Assembly (NCBI GenBank): GCA_963575645.1
Contig: OY754470.1
Span: 4,224,501-4,288,500, forward strand
Source: Xanthostigma xanthostigma
Lineage: Eukaryota > Arthropoda > Insecta > Raphidioptera > Raphidiidae
DNA: 64,000 nt
Reading direction: 5' to 3'
Shown here: positions 1-10,940 of the stretch, one piece after another
How positions within the stretch are numbered: the stretch's first letter is position 1
Layout of the letters: every line of letters begins with the position of its first letter
Position numbers and translations under genes: made by a program
Notes under the pieces: generated by a model
Seen by the model: the letters and a program-made list of their open reading frames with translations, nothing else
Databases searched by the model: none
What the model was told of the DNA's origin: nothing

Positions 1-702
1 TTCTAATACCTTCAAGAGTGTATGTGCAAAGTTTCATGATGATCGGTTAAGTGAAAGCGTAACAAACAAACTTACATTCGCATTTATAAAGGGATTAGTT
101 TAGTAGGGAAGTAAGTCTAAAATAATAAAGTGACAGCTAACCACAAAAATTACGGATAACCTCAAAAATGTGAATAGTATTATACTGCATGTAACGACAG
201 AAGAAAATAACAATAAATATAGAAAAATAACTATATTCAATTGAATTAGATATTGAATTAGATATTGTCGTCACCGTCGGTAATACAGTGGGTTGGTATT
301 ACAGTATTCAGGGTTGAAACTTCATTACTATGATGCTAGATGGCGTTGAAGTAGCTAAATTTGACGATATTTTGACAATTTTCTTATTTTTCGTAAAAAA
401 TTTTTATTTTTTTTTAATAAAAAGTATCCTATGTTACTTCTAATACCTTCAAGAGTGTATGTGCAAAGTTTCATGATGATCGGTTAAGTAGTTTTTGCGT
501 GAAAGCGTAACAAACAAACTTACATTCGCATTTATAATATTTTTCTTATTTTTCGTAAAAAATTTTTATTTCTTTTAATAAAAAGTATCCTATGTTACTT
601 CTAATACCTTCAAGAGTGTATGTGCAAAGTTTCATGATGATCGGTTAAGTAGTTTTTGCGTGAAAGCGTAACAAACAAACTTACATTCGCATTTATAATA
701 TT
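1..702 (+). repeat. 162-bp tandem repeat, two full units plus a separated partial
   Basis: Two adjacent units (about 379-540 and 541-702) are nearly identical. Each runs from a TTCTTATTTTTCGT start to a CTTACATTCGCATTTATAAT end. Bases 1-90 hold the last part of another unit with a short internal deletion. Bases 91-378 are unrelated AT-rich sequence. The end of the unit (repeated AACAAACAAAC, then CATTCGCATTTATAAT) resembles termini of widespread arthropod interspersed repeats, from memory and not checked. No coding capacity is seen. Confidence 0.85.
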
Positions 703-1021
703 AGTATGATTTCGAATAATAGGATAAAGCTGGCTACAGACGCCACCTCTGTCGGCTAGTCTGTCGATTTATTCCATATGATGGAAAAATTTGTTATTTT
801 TTTATCACATAATATGTTACCGTTATTATTATAATGATACAAAATAATGTTATGGAGTATAGACTGTGATCACATTACGATTATTGTAATGAGTATATCC
901 GCAGTCTAACGTCATCAAATTTTTTATTTGTTGAATGTTTGATGGTACTCAGTACTCACAGAAAATAAATGACTCATCTGCATAGCAAAGTTTCGTTTTT
1001 TAAGTTAAACTATGATCAAAA
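703..1021. other. Unannotated AT-rich stretch
   Basis: No convincing open frame, RNA gene or repeat was recognised. The stretch ends with AACTATGATC, which may be one copy of a target-site duplication for the palindrome that follows. Confidence 0.5.
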
Positions 1022-1284
1022 TTAATAAGAAAAAATTCTCAGGTTTGTGGACAAAAGTTATATTTATAATTGTACGACGTTTCGTCTATAAATTTAGACT
1101 TTTTCAAGTACAAAATTGAAAATTATTTAAAACAATAATTATGAAAATAAAATGTTTATTTTCATAATTATTGTTTTAAATAATTTTCAATTTTGTACTT
1201 GAAAAAGTCTAAATTTATAGACGAAACGTCGTACAATTATAAATATAACTTTTGTCCACAAACCTGAGAATTTTTTCTTATTAA
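1022..1284. repeat. Perfect 130-bp inverted repeat with 3-nt spacer
   Basis: The left arm (1022-1151) and right arm (1155-1284) are exact reverse complements on reading, separated only by ATG. Transcription from either strand would give a very long hairpin. Near 1198-1234 the right arm holds CTTGAAAAAGTCT, a short loop, then AGACGAAACGTC. This resembles stem II plus the 3' core of the hammerhead-like motifs elsewhere in the window, but the 5' core is degenerate. AACTATGATC (1008-1017) and AACTATTATC (1283-1292) could be an imperfect target-site duplication. Alternatives are a recently formed foldback element or an inverted-read assembly artefact. Confidence 0.9.
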
Positions 1285-1471
1285 CTATTATCGATGGACA
1301 CGATATCTAATATATATGATCAAAATGATTCGAAAATGTGTCGAAGAGGAAATGGTATAAACATAAATGTTAACAAAGAAAAAGAAAAAAATATGTTGGT
1401 ACAGTCGGATTCATGTATTTTCAACACCATTTCCTCATACGCTGCTGAACTATTGAAAAAATACGTTTAAC

Positions 1472-1747
1472 AATATTAACTGACAAATATTTGATTAACG
1501 TCTGAATAGAACTCTTCAAATAAATAAAATTGTCGACCAATTTTTTTTCAGACTATATATTGACAAAAATAAAATTATAAATCAATATTACAAAAGTTGA
1601 CGTTTCGATCTGGATTTAGAGCTTCTTCATAAATAATCTAAAAATATAAAAAATTAATATTGATTTATAATTTTATTTTTGTCAATATATAGTCTGAAAA
1701 AAATTGGTCGACAATTTTATTTAGGTATTTGAAAATATTAACTGACA
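1472..1747 (-). mobile_element. Palindromic non-autonomous retroelement with hammerhead-like loop (copy 1)
   Basis: A 14-bp direct duplication (AATATTAACTGACA at 1472-1485 and 1734-1747) brackets the element. Inside are arms of about 70 bp that begin AAATTGTCGACCAATTTT and are inverted around a loop. The minus-strand loop reads ATGAAGA, an imperfect stem, then GAAACGTC (1599-1630), a degenerate form of the motif in the copy at 32047-32404. The shared 3' tail and the variable-length duplication point to target-primed reverse transcription. Assignment to Penelope-like terminal repeats is inference. Confidence 0.75.
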
Positions 1748-2315
1748 TTTATACTTAAAAAAAATGAAATAGATTACTCGACCATTCTTCTAATCTCTGA
1801 AGGATCTGTGGAGGAAAAGTTTAGGAAACGCTGTATTTGACAAAAAAAACAAACAAAACAAATGTCTCTTTACTTGGATATAGGAAAGTTTCATATTTCT
1901 ACAGTCCAGGCAATAATGATATGATAAAATTCTGCTCACGAATGTAGTAAAGTACAAATGAGTCATGTAGGACTGACCAACTATTGCACATTGATTTATT
2001 GCAGAGGGGCGAAGCGCCTTTCTATAATCATCATTTAATAGTAATGTTGGCTGTGGCTGTGGTTAATGACACAAATATCTGTTAATGTGTCAATGACTAT
2101 CACGTCCGTGCAAATTGTTGTCCATTGTATTTTATATTTTATATTAATAAGTCCAAACTGAGATCAAAATTCACTAATAAAAATTAGTGTAAATGCTTGC
2201 CTCATTTTATCGATTTGAACCATATACTTTTATTCTATACTGAGCATAGGAATAAAATCGCAATCGAACCATTAGGGTGCAAACATATACTTCTGTCTTT
2301 TTTAACGCCGTAAGC
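1748..2315. other. Unannotated AT-rich stretch
   Basis: Short open frames only. Nothing recognisable as coding, RNA or repeat. Confidence 0.5.
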
Positions 2316-2412
2316 ACTGGCGTATCCAGGAGGGCAAAACAAGCACGGTGGACCCGGCTTAAGAAATTTCTAATTTGCTCCCTCCTGGGCCAAAAGCTGG
2401 GTACGCCAATGT
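2316..2412. repeat. Small inverted repeat, MITE-like
   Basis: The left end reads CACTGGCGTATCCAGGAGGG. The right end contains CCCTCCTGGG and ends GGGTACGCCAATG, giving imperfect terminal inverted repeats of about 20 bp with one indel. It is more GC-rich than its surroundings, which suggests an inserted element. A minus-strand open frame crosses it but has no recognisable domain. Confidence 0.5.
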
Positions 2413-3362
2413 TAACGTCATAGAAAAACACAAAGTTTTTGAAACAGAGATACTTTATTCAGATTAAATGCAAGTACATCAACTAATCCTATCATCGGAG
2501 AAATCAGGGAATTACATCGAAGAAAGAGACGCAGATTTGTATTCGATACGCTTTGTTGCGTTCACTCACCGCACATTGAATAGATAGACAATGATTCATA
2601 TAGTAAATTATTAAATATATGATTTGAACATATTTTGACATAACACTTTTATTTTTTTTGGTCCGTCAAATGTTTACAATTTAGCTCACCTAGGCTAAGC
2701 TTTCAGAACCAAGTAAAAAAAAAACTATAATAAAAAATTTCAATGAATATACATATTTAAATAATAATGAGTTGGCATACATCTCGTTTTTTAAAATAGT
2801 TGTACACTAGGTATTTTAGAGTGCGATACTTTTTATAAACATAACATAAAAAACACCTAAAAATAGTTTTACTAGATATGGTTATCAAATTTCAATGCCA
2901 ATCGTATCATGTTTATAGGCTCGCAAATATTAAGTAATACAAACAAAGGTAACTGATGAATAAGTACCTGCGTTAGTCATAGTGAAGTAATTTACGGTAA
3001 ACACGTAGAAAGTAAATACATTTACGAATGATTGTATCGCCTGAGGATAAATTAGTAATGCAGTTATTACACCTCACCGCGGAATCATCTTAATGTGTTT
3101 AACATTCTTTATAATAATATGACTAATCCAAAATATTAGTATGGTGGAGCGTTTATTATCGGAAATATGACATTATAACTTCAACAAATTGTGTCAGTTT
3201 TTAAAACAGAACGCAAATGCAGTATACGAGGTCTGATAAATAAGTTTACCGGTTACTAGTGCAGTTCAAATGCTTTGAATGTCAAGATAAAGAGATTTAA
3301 CATGGATATTTTTGATCTCGCAAATATTTGAAAATAATTAAATTATGAAATCTGTATACAGG
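2413..3362. other. Unannotated AT-rich stretch
   Basis: About 950 bases with no supported gene or repeat. Open frames are short and of low complexity. Confidence 0.5.
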
Positions 3363-3818
3363 TGATTTTTAAGTTGATTCTTCTTTTTTAAATGCCTGTA
3401 GAAATCAAATAGACGAACAAATATTTTAAGTGATTTTTTTATCAAAACTCAAAAATAAGCGAGAAACAGCCGTTCTAACTTTAATTAATTCAAAAACCCG
3501 GTTAACACGCGAAGAAATGATAACACGAATCGGAAATGCATCCCAAATAATAAGCGAAAGGCCCTTATCGCTATTACAAGCATGGCTACGACGCACGCAT
3601 CTTTGTGTCCAACAAAACGGGGAAAAATTTCTGTAAATATTTGATAATGACATGACATATTTCCGTAGTGACATAACACCAGAACCGTCCTCAAAATTTG
3701 ATAAAACTTTGAAAGCCCGTTTCTCTTTCATTTTTGAGTTTTGATAAAAAAGTTACTTGAAATATTTGTTCGTCTATTTGATTTATACACGCTGTTAAAA
3801 AAATCAACTTAAAAATCA
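3363..3818. mobile_element. Foldback-type element, copy 1 (long terminal inverted repeats)
   Basis: The element begins TGATTTTTAAGTTGATT and ends with its reverse complement. The arms continue inward for roughly 110-130 bp with a few gaps, through AAATCAAATAGACGAACAAA and ATCAAAACTCAAAAAT. The interior is unique apart from a truncated second copy at 33781-34014. Open frames on both strands here are explained by the inverted repeat and are not considered genes. The superfamily is unknown. Foldback DNA transposon or MITE is the best description. Confidence 0.8.
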
Positions 3819-4475
3819 TTCTGTTTCATGAAATATTCAAAATATCAATACTATATTTTCATTATTTAAAATAAAGATGAATTTGCAGCCATTCTCACTA
3901 TTTTAGCATTATCTAAATAAAAAGTTGAAGTATCTACCTAGTTCGTGTCCTAATAACACGGGAGTCAAATGATATCTAACTAAATGTGGAATCGTTTATC
4001 ATTATGCACAATTTTAATCAACGACACTTGATTATTGAAACATTTTGAAATGATTCAATTGAAAATAGTTGTGACATAATATGGACAGCACTTGACAACG
4101 CCTACAGCGCATAACATTAAATGTTCGAAATGGCAACGAATTAAATAAACGTTCAGAATGTCATTTGCAACATCTGTTTTATAAATATAATTCTCACGTA
4201 TCTATTTATTTATATTTATAGTTATGTTGCCTGTACATCGAGTGAAGTGTCAACCAACTGACGAGGATATTGTATGCAAATATATCCATATTCGGACTTA
4301 TCGTAATTATGTATTCATGTTGTTACTACATTCACTGATAAGCGATAACGCTTCTTGTATTTCCGCCCTTAACCTCACTTTTTTAGTTTTAATTTTAAAA
4401 GTCTACTAAACAGAGAAAATATTTGGAAAAATGTCTTGAAAAGAAAAGGAATAATTTTAATTATTTATATTAATA
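3819..4475. other. Unannotated AT-rich stretch
   Basis: Contains a 61-codon frame (4224-4409) without recognisable domains. No repeat partner was found in the window. Confidence 0.45.
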
Positions 4476-4797
4476 CTAGCGGCCCATCCCGGTTTCACCC
4501 GGGTGCGTTGAGTGAATTCTATTAGATGTCGCTATTTGGTAATAAAACAGTTTTTTTTTTGCTTCTGAACTAATAGCTTTGAGTAAATTCTGTCAGAAGT
4601 CGCTACATGTTACAAAAACAGTTTTTTTCACAAAACACCGTAATTTTGTATAAAATACTTAATAAAAACCACCTATAGCGTAAGTTGCACCAAGCAAGAC
4701 ACATTTACAAAATTTCATTAAAATCGGTTCAGTTTCAGTGGTTTCGGAGATCAGCGCGGCCAAAATTGTTACACGCAAGTTTTATATACCTATATAA
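4476..4797 (-). mobile_element. Non-autonomous Helitron, family H1
   Basis: On the minus strand the element ends in a CCCGGGTGAAACCGGG hairpin followed by CTAG and a host T, the hallmark of Helitron 3' ends. Upstream it carries the family signature CTGAACCGATTTTAATG (one base varied here) and AAATTACGGTGTTTT, shared with copies at 12440, 19412, 34015, 34788, 48889 and 62552. The 5' end lies near 4797 but lacks a clear TCTATA start. No Rep/helicase coding sequence is present. Confidence 0.8.
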
Positions 4798-4923
4798 CCT
4801 ACAATAATAAATAGAAAAAACTTCAATTAAAAACAAAGCAAATAGATTGAGTAGGGGCCCGCTGGCGAACTATCGAAAGAAAACGGTTTTTGTTTTAAAT
4901 TAATAGGTTTCTATATATTTTAG

Positions 4924-4980
4924 CACATGGTTTCCATGGTAATTCAACATCAATTGATCATGGTTGCCATGGTAATTCAG
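4924..4980. repeat. Short direct repeat with two RFX X-box-like motifs
   Basis: GTTTCCATGGTAAT (4930-4943) and GTTGCCATGGTAAT (4963-4976) sit in a duplicated segment. Each resembles the RFX-family X-box consensus, an imperfect palindrome. The flanks pair as TTTTAGCAC and GTGCTGAAAA, so the segment may be a small MITE. Regulatory activity is not shown. Confidence 0.5.
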
Positions 4981-5044
4981 TGCTGAAAATACTTTTAGCG
5001 ACTAAAAAAAGGACCAGCATCGGTGAATGTCGTATCAGAAATCG

Positions 5045-5247
5045 AGGCTGTGTGCACGAAGCCTACTAGCGCCGCTAGTGGGTAATAGAGAATTATTGAA
5101 CTCACTTTTTATGGAAATCGCGACATGTTTCTATTGTGATAAGTCAAAAATTTTAGTTGGCCATGATGTGTCAAAAAAAATGTAATAAGGAAAATTTTAT
5201 TATATACCATAAAATTCAGATATAAATAGCATAACATAAAAGGTACG
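5045..5247 (+). repeat. Dispersed repeat R1, copy 1
   Basis: Starts AGGCTGTGTGCACGAAGCC and ends ATAACATAAAAGGTACG. It matches 36527-36740 over its full length with scattered substitutions and indels. It is non-coding and of unknown superfamily. Confidence 0.8.
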
Positions 5248-6044
5248 TGAGAATTATTTATTTATCAATTATGACGTACAATATATAAATAATTAATTTG
5301 TTTACGCTGACAGTTTTCCTATGTTTTCTTTGTAATGAAAAAACTTCATAAAATTATAACTATTTTCACTTTTAATAAACATTGCTCACTGACATACGGA
5401 AATTTTGAGCTTGAAGTTTCCCCTACTGCTCACCACAAACGCTCGCGTCGAAAAATTTGTAACTCCGCCTTCTTGCACATAGCCCATAAAAGTCAAGCTC
5501 AAATTGAATCAATTTTTAATAAAGTTTGATAAAGACATATTAGGTCATTCGGCGATTGAAATATAATTTGCCACACGAATTGATTGTAAATAGTTTGACC
5601 GGCGTACCATTAATAATTCATTGTTTATTGTCGTGCATCAGTTTAAAGTGTCGATTTATTTTATCTGTCAATCAATAAGCCATTGACAAGCCATTGGCCG
5701 TTCCTTGATTAATTACTTCCTACTATATTCTGCACATAACACTTCCTATACACTATTAAAACGAGCAATAAACGTATGTTCAGGACATAGTATTCTACAA
5801 GAGGCCAATCGGCTGTTAAAAACCGTACATCCGCTTCTATTAGCTGATTATAAATCATTCTTTGCGCGGCGTATACATAAAATATTTGGTTGAAAAGTCA
5901 TTACGCGTGCTTGAATTTTGTGAATAAATCGCCCGTCATTCACTCGGAGTAATGAACTCTATCTAGGACAGTTGTTTCCAAACTTTTGACGGCTTTTTTC
6001 AATTGAAACTTTTTTTGTCACCAAGAGACAGGCTGGATTTGCCG
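5248..6044. other. Unannotated stretch
   Basis: Two frames of 62-64 codons (5335-5529 and 5705-5893) lack recognisable domains and are probably chance. Nothing else is supported. Confidence 0.45.
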
Positions 6045-6160
6045 CCATATTCCTTGCTAGATTCGACTACTAGTTTTCTATAGCGCTGGTTTTCTTGATG
6101 TGCGCGCTTCACACGGGACGTCTTTTCAAGCTTGTTTTGTAGGTAGGTTCGGTGCGCGCT
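6045..6160 (+). repeat. Dispersed repeat Y, partial copy
   Basis: Shares TTCCTTGCTAGATT, GACTACTAGTTTTCT, GCTTCACACG and CAAGCTTGTTTTGTAGGTAG with 45187-45305. It is a partial copy of the fuller element at 45166-45592. Confidence 0.7.
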
Positions 6161-6354
6161 CAGAGATAGAAAGGTAACAAAAGTGAACGTTTACACACTA
6201 TGTAAAGTTTCTCTTCAGTCGCGTATGATTTGCAGATATCCTGTTTTTTTAGAGGTTACACTACTTTTAGAAACCCTTATAATCAGGGCCGTTGTAAGCG
6301 AGTGTGCAAGGGGTGTCCAGTCGGGAACGGTAAATCACATCATTATCGACCAGT

Positions 6355-6380
6355 GATGTTGGCGGGAATCGAACCTGACA
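6355..6380 (-). other. tRNA B-box-like sequence
   Basis: The minus strand contains GGTTCGATTCCC, a perfect Pol III B-box, but no convincing A-box or cloverleaf lies upstream. It is probably a decayed SINE or tRNA fragment. Confidence 0.3.
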
Positions 6381-6606
6381 CGTTACTAATGTTACATTAA
6401 AATATATCTATAAAAAAATGTAAGAAATAGGAAACGTACACGGGCTGGCAAAAAGATGGCTAGCTACGGGTCAGCTTATATTTTTGTCATCCAATTTTGA
6501 TAAAATTTTATAGAGATATGTCTTTTTATTCGCAATATTAAACTGTAAGGTGTGAGTCGCTTAACTTGTGTGCCCTCTCATTAACATTCTCCATTTTATG
6601 TAAATA

Positions 6607-7036
6607 CAGTGTAACTCTATATAGCGACAGTCAAGGGACTGTGCACTTTGTGGCGTTATTGAGAGTTGTCGTTAAACGGAGAGAAGAAATAATCCATTAA
6701 TATTTTTTTACCATCACAAATTACAACGTTTATTGCGTATAGTCTGTTATCTTTGTCTGGCCAACAAATCTCAAGAAACAAAAGAACGAATTCCTTATAA
6801 TTTTCGGTACGCATGAATCCGACAACAAAGCAACAAAATAACAAACAAGTAGGTACCTACTGTTTAGTGTTTATTGCTTAATGATGACGTATTGTTGTCG
6901 TTATTTAGAGTGGGTGTGTCATTATTTAAAGTGTATATCATTGTATGAGCAACAAGGTAAACCAACTTACTAGAGTTACGTAATTTCGACGTTTTAAGGA
7001 GGTTATATGAAGTGACGTTAAATGGAGTTTACACTT
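6607..7036 (+). mobile_element. pogo/Tigger-like MITE, copy A
   Basis: Bounded by TA on each side. It starts CAGTGTAACTCTATATAGCG and ends in the near reverse complement GAGTTTACACT, with one terminal substitution. CAGTG-type ends reading into TATAACG with a TA target are typical of pogo-group Tc1/mariner elements (family knowledge). It matches the inverted copy at 61399-61836 internally, including the GGTAAACCAAC region. No transposase frame is present. Confidence 0.8.
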
Positions 7037-7566
7037 TAGTGTTGCTGGATACATTTAGGGAACCACTCATTCATGATTTTCATATATAAAGCTTTTGGAA
7101 ACAGTTAATGCTCGCATTCAAATCTAAACATTATACGCAATATTCTACTTTAAGATGTGAGAATGATTTTATCTCTATAGTAAAGTGAATTTTAAGGCTG
7201 TAATTTCGGTTATCTATTTATTGGAAAACTTCTTGAAATGAAAAATGCTTGAGAAAATATTGTTGTTTCCTCTTACGAATAAATTGAAGTAAATATTTGT
7301 GGGAAAGAAAATGTACTTTTTATTTTTCTTTTTTTTTCTCTTCATGTATACCTTACTGGTTTATGATTGGCTTCAGTTAATTTGCTTTTTTTAACTGGAT
7401 GTGAATTTTTTACTTCGGAAAATAAATACATACATTTTTGGCGTAAGGCTACGTCTATATTTTTGGATATTACGGGGTTTATAAAATATGCAGACTCGCT
7501 ATCACTTTGTAAAAAAAAATTTAACGATGTTATTTGAAAGTCTCATCGAATTATTATTTAAAATTC
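7037..7566. other. Unannotated AT-rich stretch
   Basis: No gene or repeat recognised. The last bases hold one copy of the imperfect target-site duplication of the SINE that follows. Confidence 0.45.
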
Positions 7567-7973
7567 AATAATAATAATAATAATGCGTTTAACGTCCGTT
7601 TTTTGACTTTATGCCATAACAGACGCCATTCGCACCATTACTATTTTCCATCTATCACACTTCCCGATATTTTCTATATTTTTTCAGCTTCGACTAATTG
7701 ATAGGAATGGGCGAAAGATGGATTTTAGGACAAAAGGATAAGGTAAGCAAATTTTGTGCATAGGAGTTTGACAGGTAATCGGCCATGGCCTTGAATAAGG
7801 AACCATCTCGATATTTATCTGGAATTATTGAGGGAAACCATGGAAAACCTTAACAAGATAGCCGGTACAGGAATTACCATTTCTCGGCGAGAGGCAACAG
7901 GAAAAAGTCCCAGCCAGATCTGCCTCCGCCGGGATTCGAACCTGGTACATCCCGAATGCGCTACACTGCTCGG
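7567..7973 (-). mobile_element. tRNA-derived SINE, copy 1
   Basis: Read on the minus strand, a tRNA-like head with B-box GGTTCGAATCCC is followed by a body (CTGGGACTTTTTCCTG, GGTTTTCCATGG, GATGGAAAATAGTAATGG) and a tail of ATT repeats after GGACGTTAAACGC. The head has lost a segment around the A-box relative to the copy at 31031-31449. ATTATTATTTAAAATT-like sequence flanks both sides and is probably a target-site duplication with one indel. The 83-codon frame 7828-8079 is an artefact of this element. Confidence 0.85.
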
Positions 7974-8480
7974 TATTATTATTTTAAAATTTTTAAATAT
8001 ATGTTTGTTTGCTTATTTACTAATAAAATTAAATATCTTTAAAAAAGGCTGCAGTACAACCAGACCTGAATCCACTTAATCTAAAAAAAATATATATATA
8101 TTTTATGTTTTTCCCGGTTATCAATTTGTCATAATATATTTTATTACTTAATAATAATCAACCGCAGACAAATACAGATAATATAGCTTATTTATAACAA
8201 ATTTCCATGTTAAATTTTTAATTGAGTAAATCCGCATTATCTATTCAATTGTTACCTTTAAACCTTCGAAATCAAAATGATGAGATGTAAATACAATGTG
8301 TTGAATAGTTTATTTGAATGCACCGATTTCCTCTATTTCAAGGACAGACCAACAAAAATAGTCTATTGTTATTATAAAATACCTCAAATGACCTTTTCTA
8401 TTATATAATCGATTTATTATTGGTTTGATTTCATTAACTTTTCGATTATACAAATATTAAGACCACTGTGGTTGAAACAA
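7974..8480. other. Unannotated AT-rich stretch
   Basis: Low-complexity A/T runs. Nothing supported. Confidence 0.45.
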
Positions 8481-8668
8481 AAATAAAAAATAAAGAATAG
8501 TTACTTCTTTCTACAACAGTTTTATAAGCGGAGCTGTGCTGTCATCTTCAGCAAACACTAAGTTTATAGTGTTTGCTGAAGATGAGAGAACAGCTCCCGA
8601 AATGTACATCCTCTAATAAAACTGTTGTGGTAAGAAGTAACTATTCTTTATTTTTTATTTTTTTTACT
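8481..8668. mobile_element. Palindromic element with hammerhead-like motif
   Basis: Outer arms of about 47 bp (AATAAAGAATAGTTACTTCT and its inverse, then ACAACAGTTTTAT) enclose inner inverted copies of CATCTTCAGCAAACACTA. The plus strand holds CTGAAGA, TGAGAGAACAGCTCCC and GAAATGTACATC (8576-8610). The order matches a hammerhead core, with the self-complementary ATGTACAT in the stem III position. A half-element with the same motif lies at 41225-41330 in the opposite orientation. Confidence 0.7.
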
Positions 8669-8881
8669 TTTCGATTGATTTTTAAAATTCTCTCTTATAG
8701 TTGGACTTTTTGAAGTTAATGTTTCATTAATGGAAAATAAATTAAAAATTAAACGATTTTTACGTACTTACATAATTTTCATGTGAATTATTAACATGCT
8801 ATTTCTCACTACGAATGGGTTGATTAACTAACCACAATGACGTTTTAATATCTTGAACCTTAGACTATATACAAACTATGG

Positions 8882-8950
8882 CACTGTAGACTAGCTGATA
8901 ACTCAACCAGCGCAATACCGAGTTTCAGGTTCGAGTCCCGAGCGTAACCT
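8882..8950 (+). other. tRNA-like sequence, probable pseudogene or SINE head
   Basis: TAGCTGATAACTC resembles an A-box and CAGGTTCGAGTCCCG is a good B-box at suitable spacing. The acceptor arm does not pair well (GCACTGT against GCGTAAC), and the anticodon arm is not clear, so a functional tRNA is unlikely. Confidence 0.4.
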
Positions 8951-9079
8951 TTGACTTTTTTCTTAAATAGCCTTTGCTGTCTAACAACAGTATCTAGTTA
9001 ACTATCAAAAAGTGCATTTGTATTAATTTAAATTAAACATTTTCGTGGGAAGCAAAACTGTTGTGATACTGATTTGAGT

Positions 9080-9182
9080 GTGTTAATTCGCACACATTGT
9101 GATGAAGCGTACATAGTTCTCTTCGTTTTAATGAGGGAAAGTGCACAATATTTGTTTCATCACGGTGTGTACTAATTAACAC
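9080..9182. repeat. Inverted repeat, about 27-bp arms
   Basis: GTGTTAATTCGCACACATTG with GTGATGAA on the left pairs with TTCATCACGGTGTGTACTAA and TTAACAC on the right, with two or three mismatches. It could be a small foldback element or a hairpin RNA locus. Confidence 0.7.
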
Positions 9183-9671
9183 AGGTAAAATCGATTCAGG
9201 AGAAATCCATATTATGAACCTCAATAATAATGTTCAAACTTAAAAATTTAATTAATTACGGTCGAATTTCGACTACTTGGCGACCGCCAGTTAATATATA
9301 AATATCTTATTAAAAATATTAAAGATCGTTTTGTTAAGTGTATTAAATTATTAAATATTAGTGTTTGGATGGCTCAATAGAAAAAAAGTTCCTAGTTTTT
9401 TGCCGATATAGTTCCTGTATATTATGTTATATATGTATATCTATCTATAACTTCTAGGTATACATAATATTAATATATTATAATGTTTTTCTATAATTTC
9501 GTCAACTGTTTGGATTAGGCGGTACATCAAAATATGTTCACAGGAAGGTGTGTTCACTTGCGTCATTTGATATCTGAACTTTATTCCATATTTTGTGTTT
9601 ACCCTACACATAGAGAGAAAATAACTAAGAAGGGACCTGCAGGAACTGTTCGTTTCCAAGACGGCAATAGT
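9183..9671. other. Unannotated AT-rich stretch
   Basis: Simple A/T sequence up to about 9480, then ordinary sequence. Open frames near 9534-9883 run into the MITE that follows and are not regarded as genes. Confidence 0.45.
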
Positions 9672-9996
9672 AAAATACGCGTCACGATACTAAAAGGCTC
9701 GGAAGTTAGATGCGAATGTGGTGCGTTTGTACAGTCTGTTGAAAAACTACATACTCGCAACTCAACAAAACTAAAATAACAATAACAACTTGACAATAGC
9801 GTACTCGAATGTACTTTAAAGCATAGGAAAGCGACAAGTGACAAAGGCAACGAGCAATCACGGCCAGTCACAGACGAGCGCATGTTCCGTGCAAGTATCT
9901 GGGAGGTGGTGGGGGTTTCAACGGCTCTAAAATGTGCCTTTGCGACGCTGTTTGTGACTAACTTCCGAACCTTTTAGATACGTGGCGCGTATTATA
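9672..9996. mobile_element. MITE family M1, copy 1
   Basis: Terminal inverted repeats of about 38 bp: AATACGCGTCACG then CTAAAAGGCTCGGAAGTTAG at the left, CTAACTTCCGAACCTTTTAG then CGTGGCGCGTATTATA at the right. The interior (GAAAAACTAC, GCGACAAGTGACAAAGGCAA) matches copies at 24864-25189 and 58135-58460. There is no coding capacity. The superfamily is uncertain, and the TATA-like flanks fit a TA-containing target. Confidence 0.9.
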
Positions 9997-10006
9997 CACT
10001 ATTTTT

Positions 10007-10312
10007 CTTCATACCTCCGTCGAAAGTTCGCTTATTAATTACATTAATTAATTAAGTACTTAATAATTACATCAAAACACAGATAAATTCCAAGCAAGCA
10101 GCTTCAAGGTTATACGTAAAAACCCGAATGACAGCTGTTCGCGACTATTAGCTAAAATGTAACAGGGTTGCGATGGAAACGACATCTAAACAACAGTTGA
10201 TTGGTTGTTTTTCTTAACTGCCGCCCGAAGGTACGTACTTCCCGCATCGGTGCGTGTAATTCCACCAATGCGTAATGATATTGTTAGACGTACTTTCGAT
10301 CGAGGTATGAAG
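10007..10312. mobile_element. MITE family M2, copy 1
   Basis: The terminal inverted repeats are CTTCATACCTCCGTCGAAAG and CTTTCGATCGAGGTATGAAG. The interior matches 54366-54667, including GACAGCTGTTCGCGACTATTA and AACAACAGTTGATTGGTTGT. An X-box-like GTTGCGATGGAAAC lies at 10167-10180. It sits 10 bp from the end of MITE M1. Confidence 0.9.
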
Positions 10313-10940
10313 ACACAAATATTTTTTTATAAGTTAGGTTGTTAATTCGTAAAATAAAAGTAATAATTTTCATGTATTACCGCGGGGTTAGATGAGTAAT
10401 GGAAAATCATAATAAACAATGTCACTCTAACGATCAGGTCGCGCGTATTTTTCTACTAAAATTTTATTTACTCTGTGACAATATTTTTTATACACATTTG
10501 TGCTGACCCCATAACATAATACCTCGAACCAGGGATTCAGCACGTTTCCTGCCATATCTTCTAATAGAGTATAGAATTATTTTGCACTGTTCTGTTATTT
10601 TTATCTGTAATTGTTTAGTATCGTAATTTATCATAGTATGTACTGTACATTGTATGAAATTTTTATATACATTTTATGTTCAAATGCAAACTGTTCTAAT
10701 ATTTGCTGTAGATTCATAATAAAAAAACATTTAAATTAGATACGTAAGTTAACATTTGCTCTCAGGTTTTTTCATTCTAATGCTACTTCAATTTCCTAAG
10801 TAAAGAACGGCACGACTTTAGGTCAAAATGAACTTTTCACAATTTAACATGTTTTTCAATTCGAATTTTTTTTCTGACACCATGCATTTTTATCTTGCAA
10901 ACCAGTAGAAGTAGATCATATTACACAGGTCAACATTTTT
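10313..10940. other. Unannotated AT-rich stretch
   Basis: No supported feature. Confidence 0.45.
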
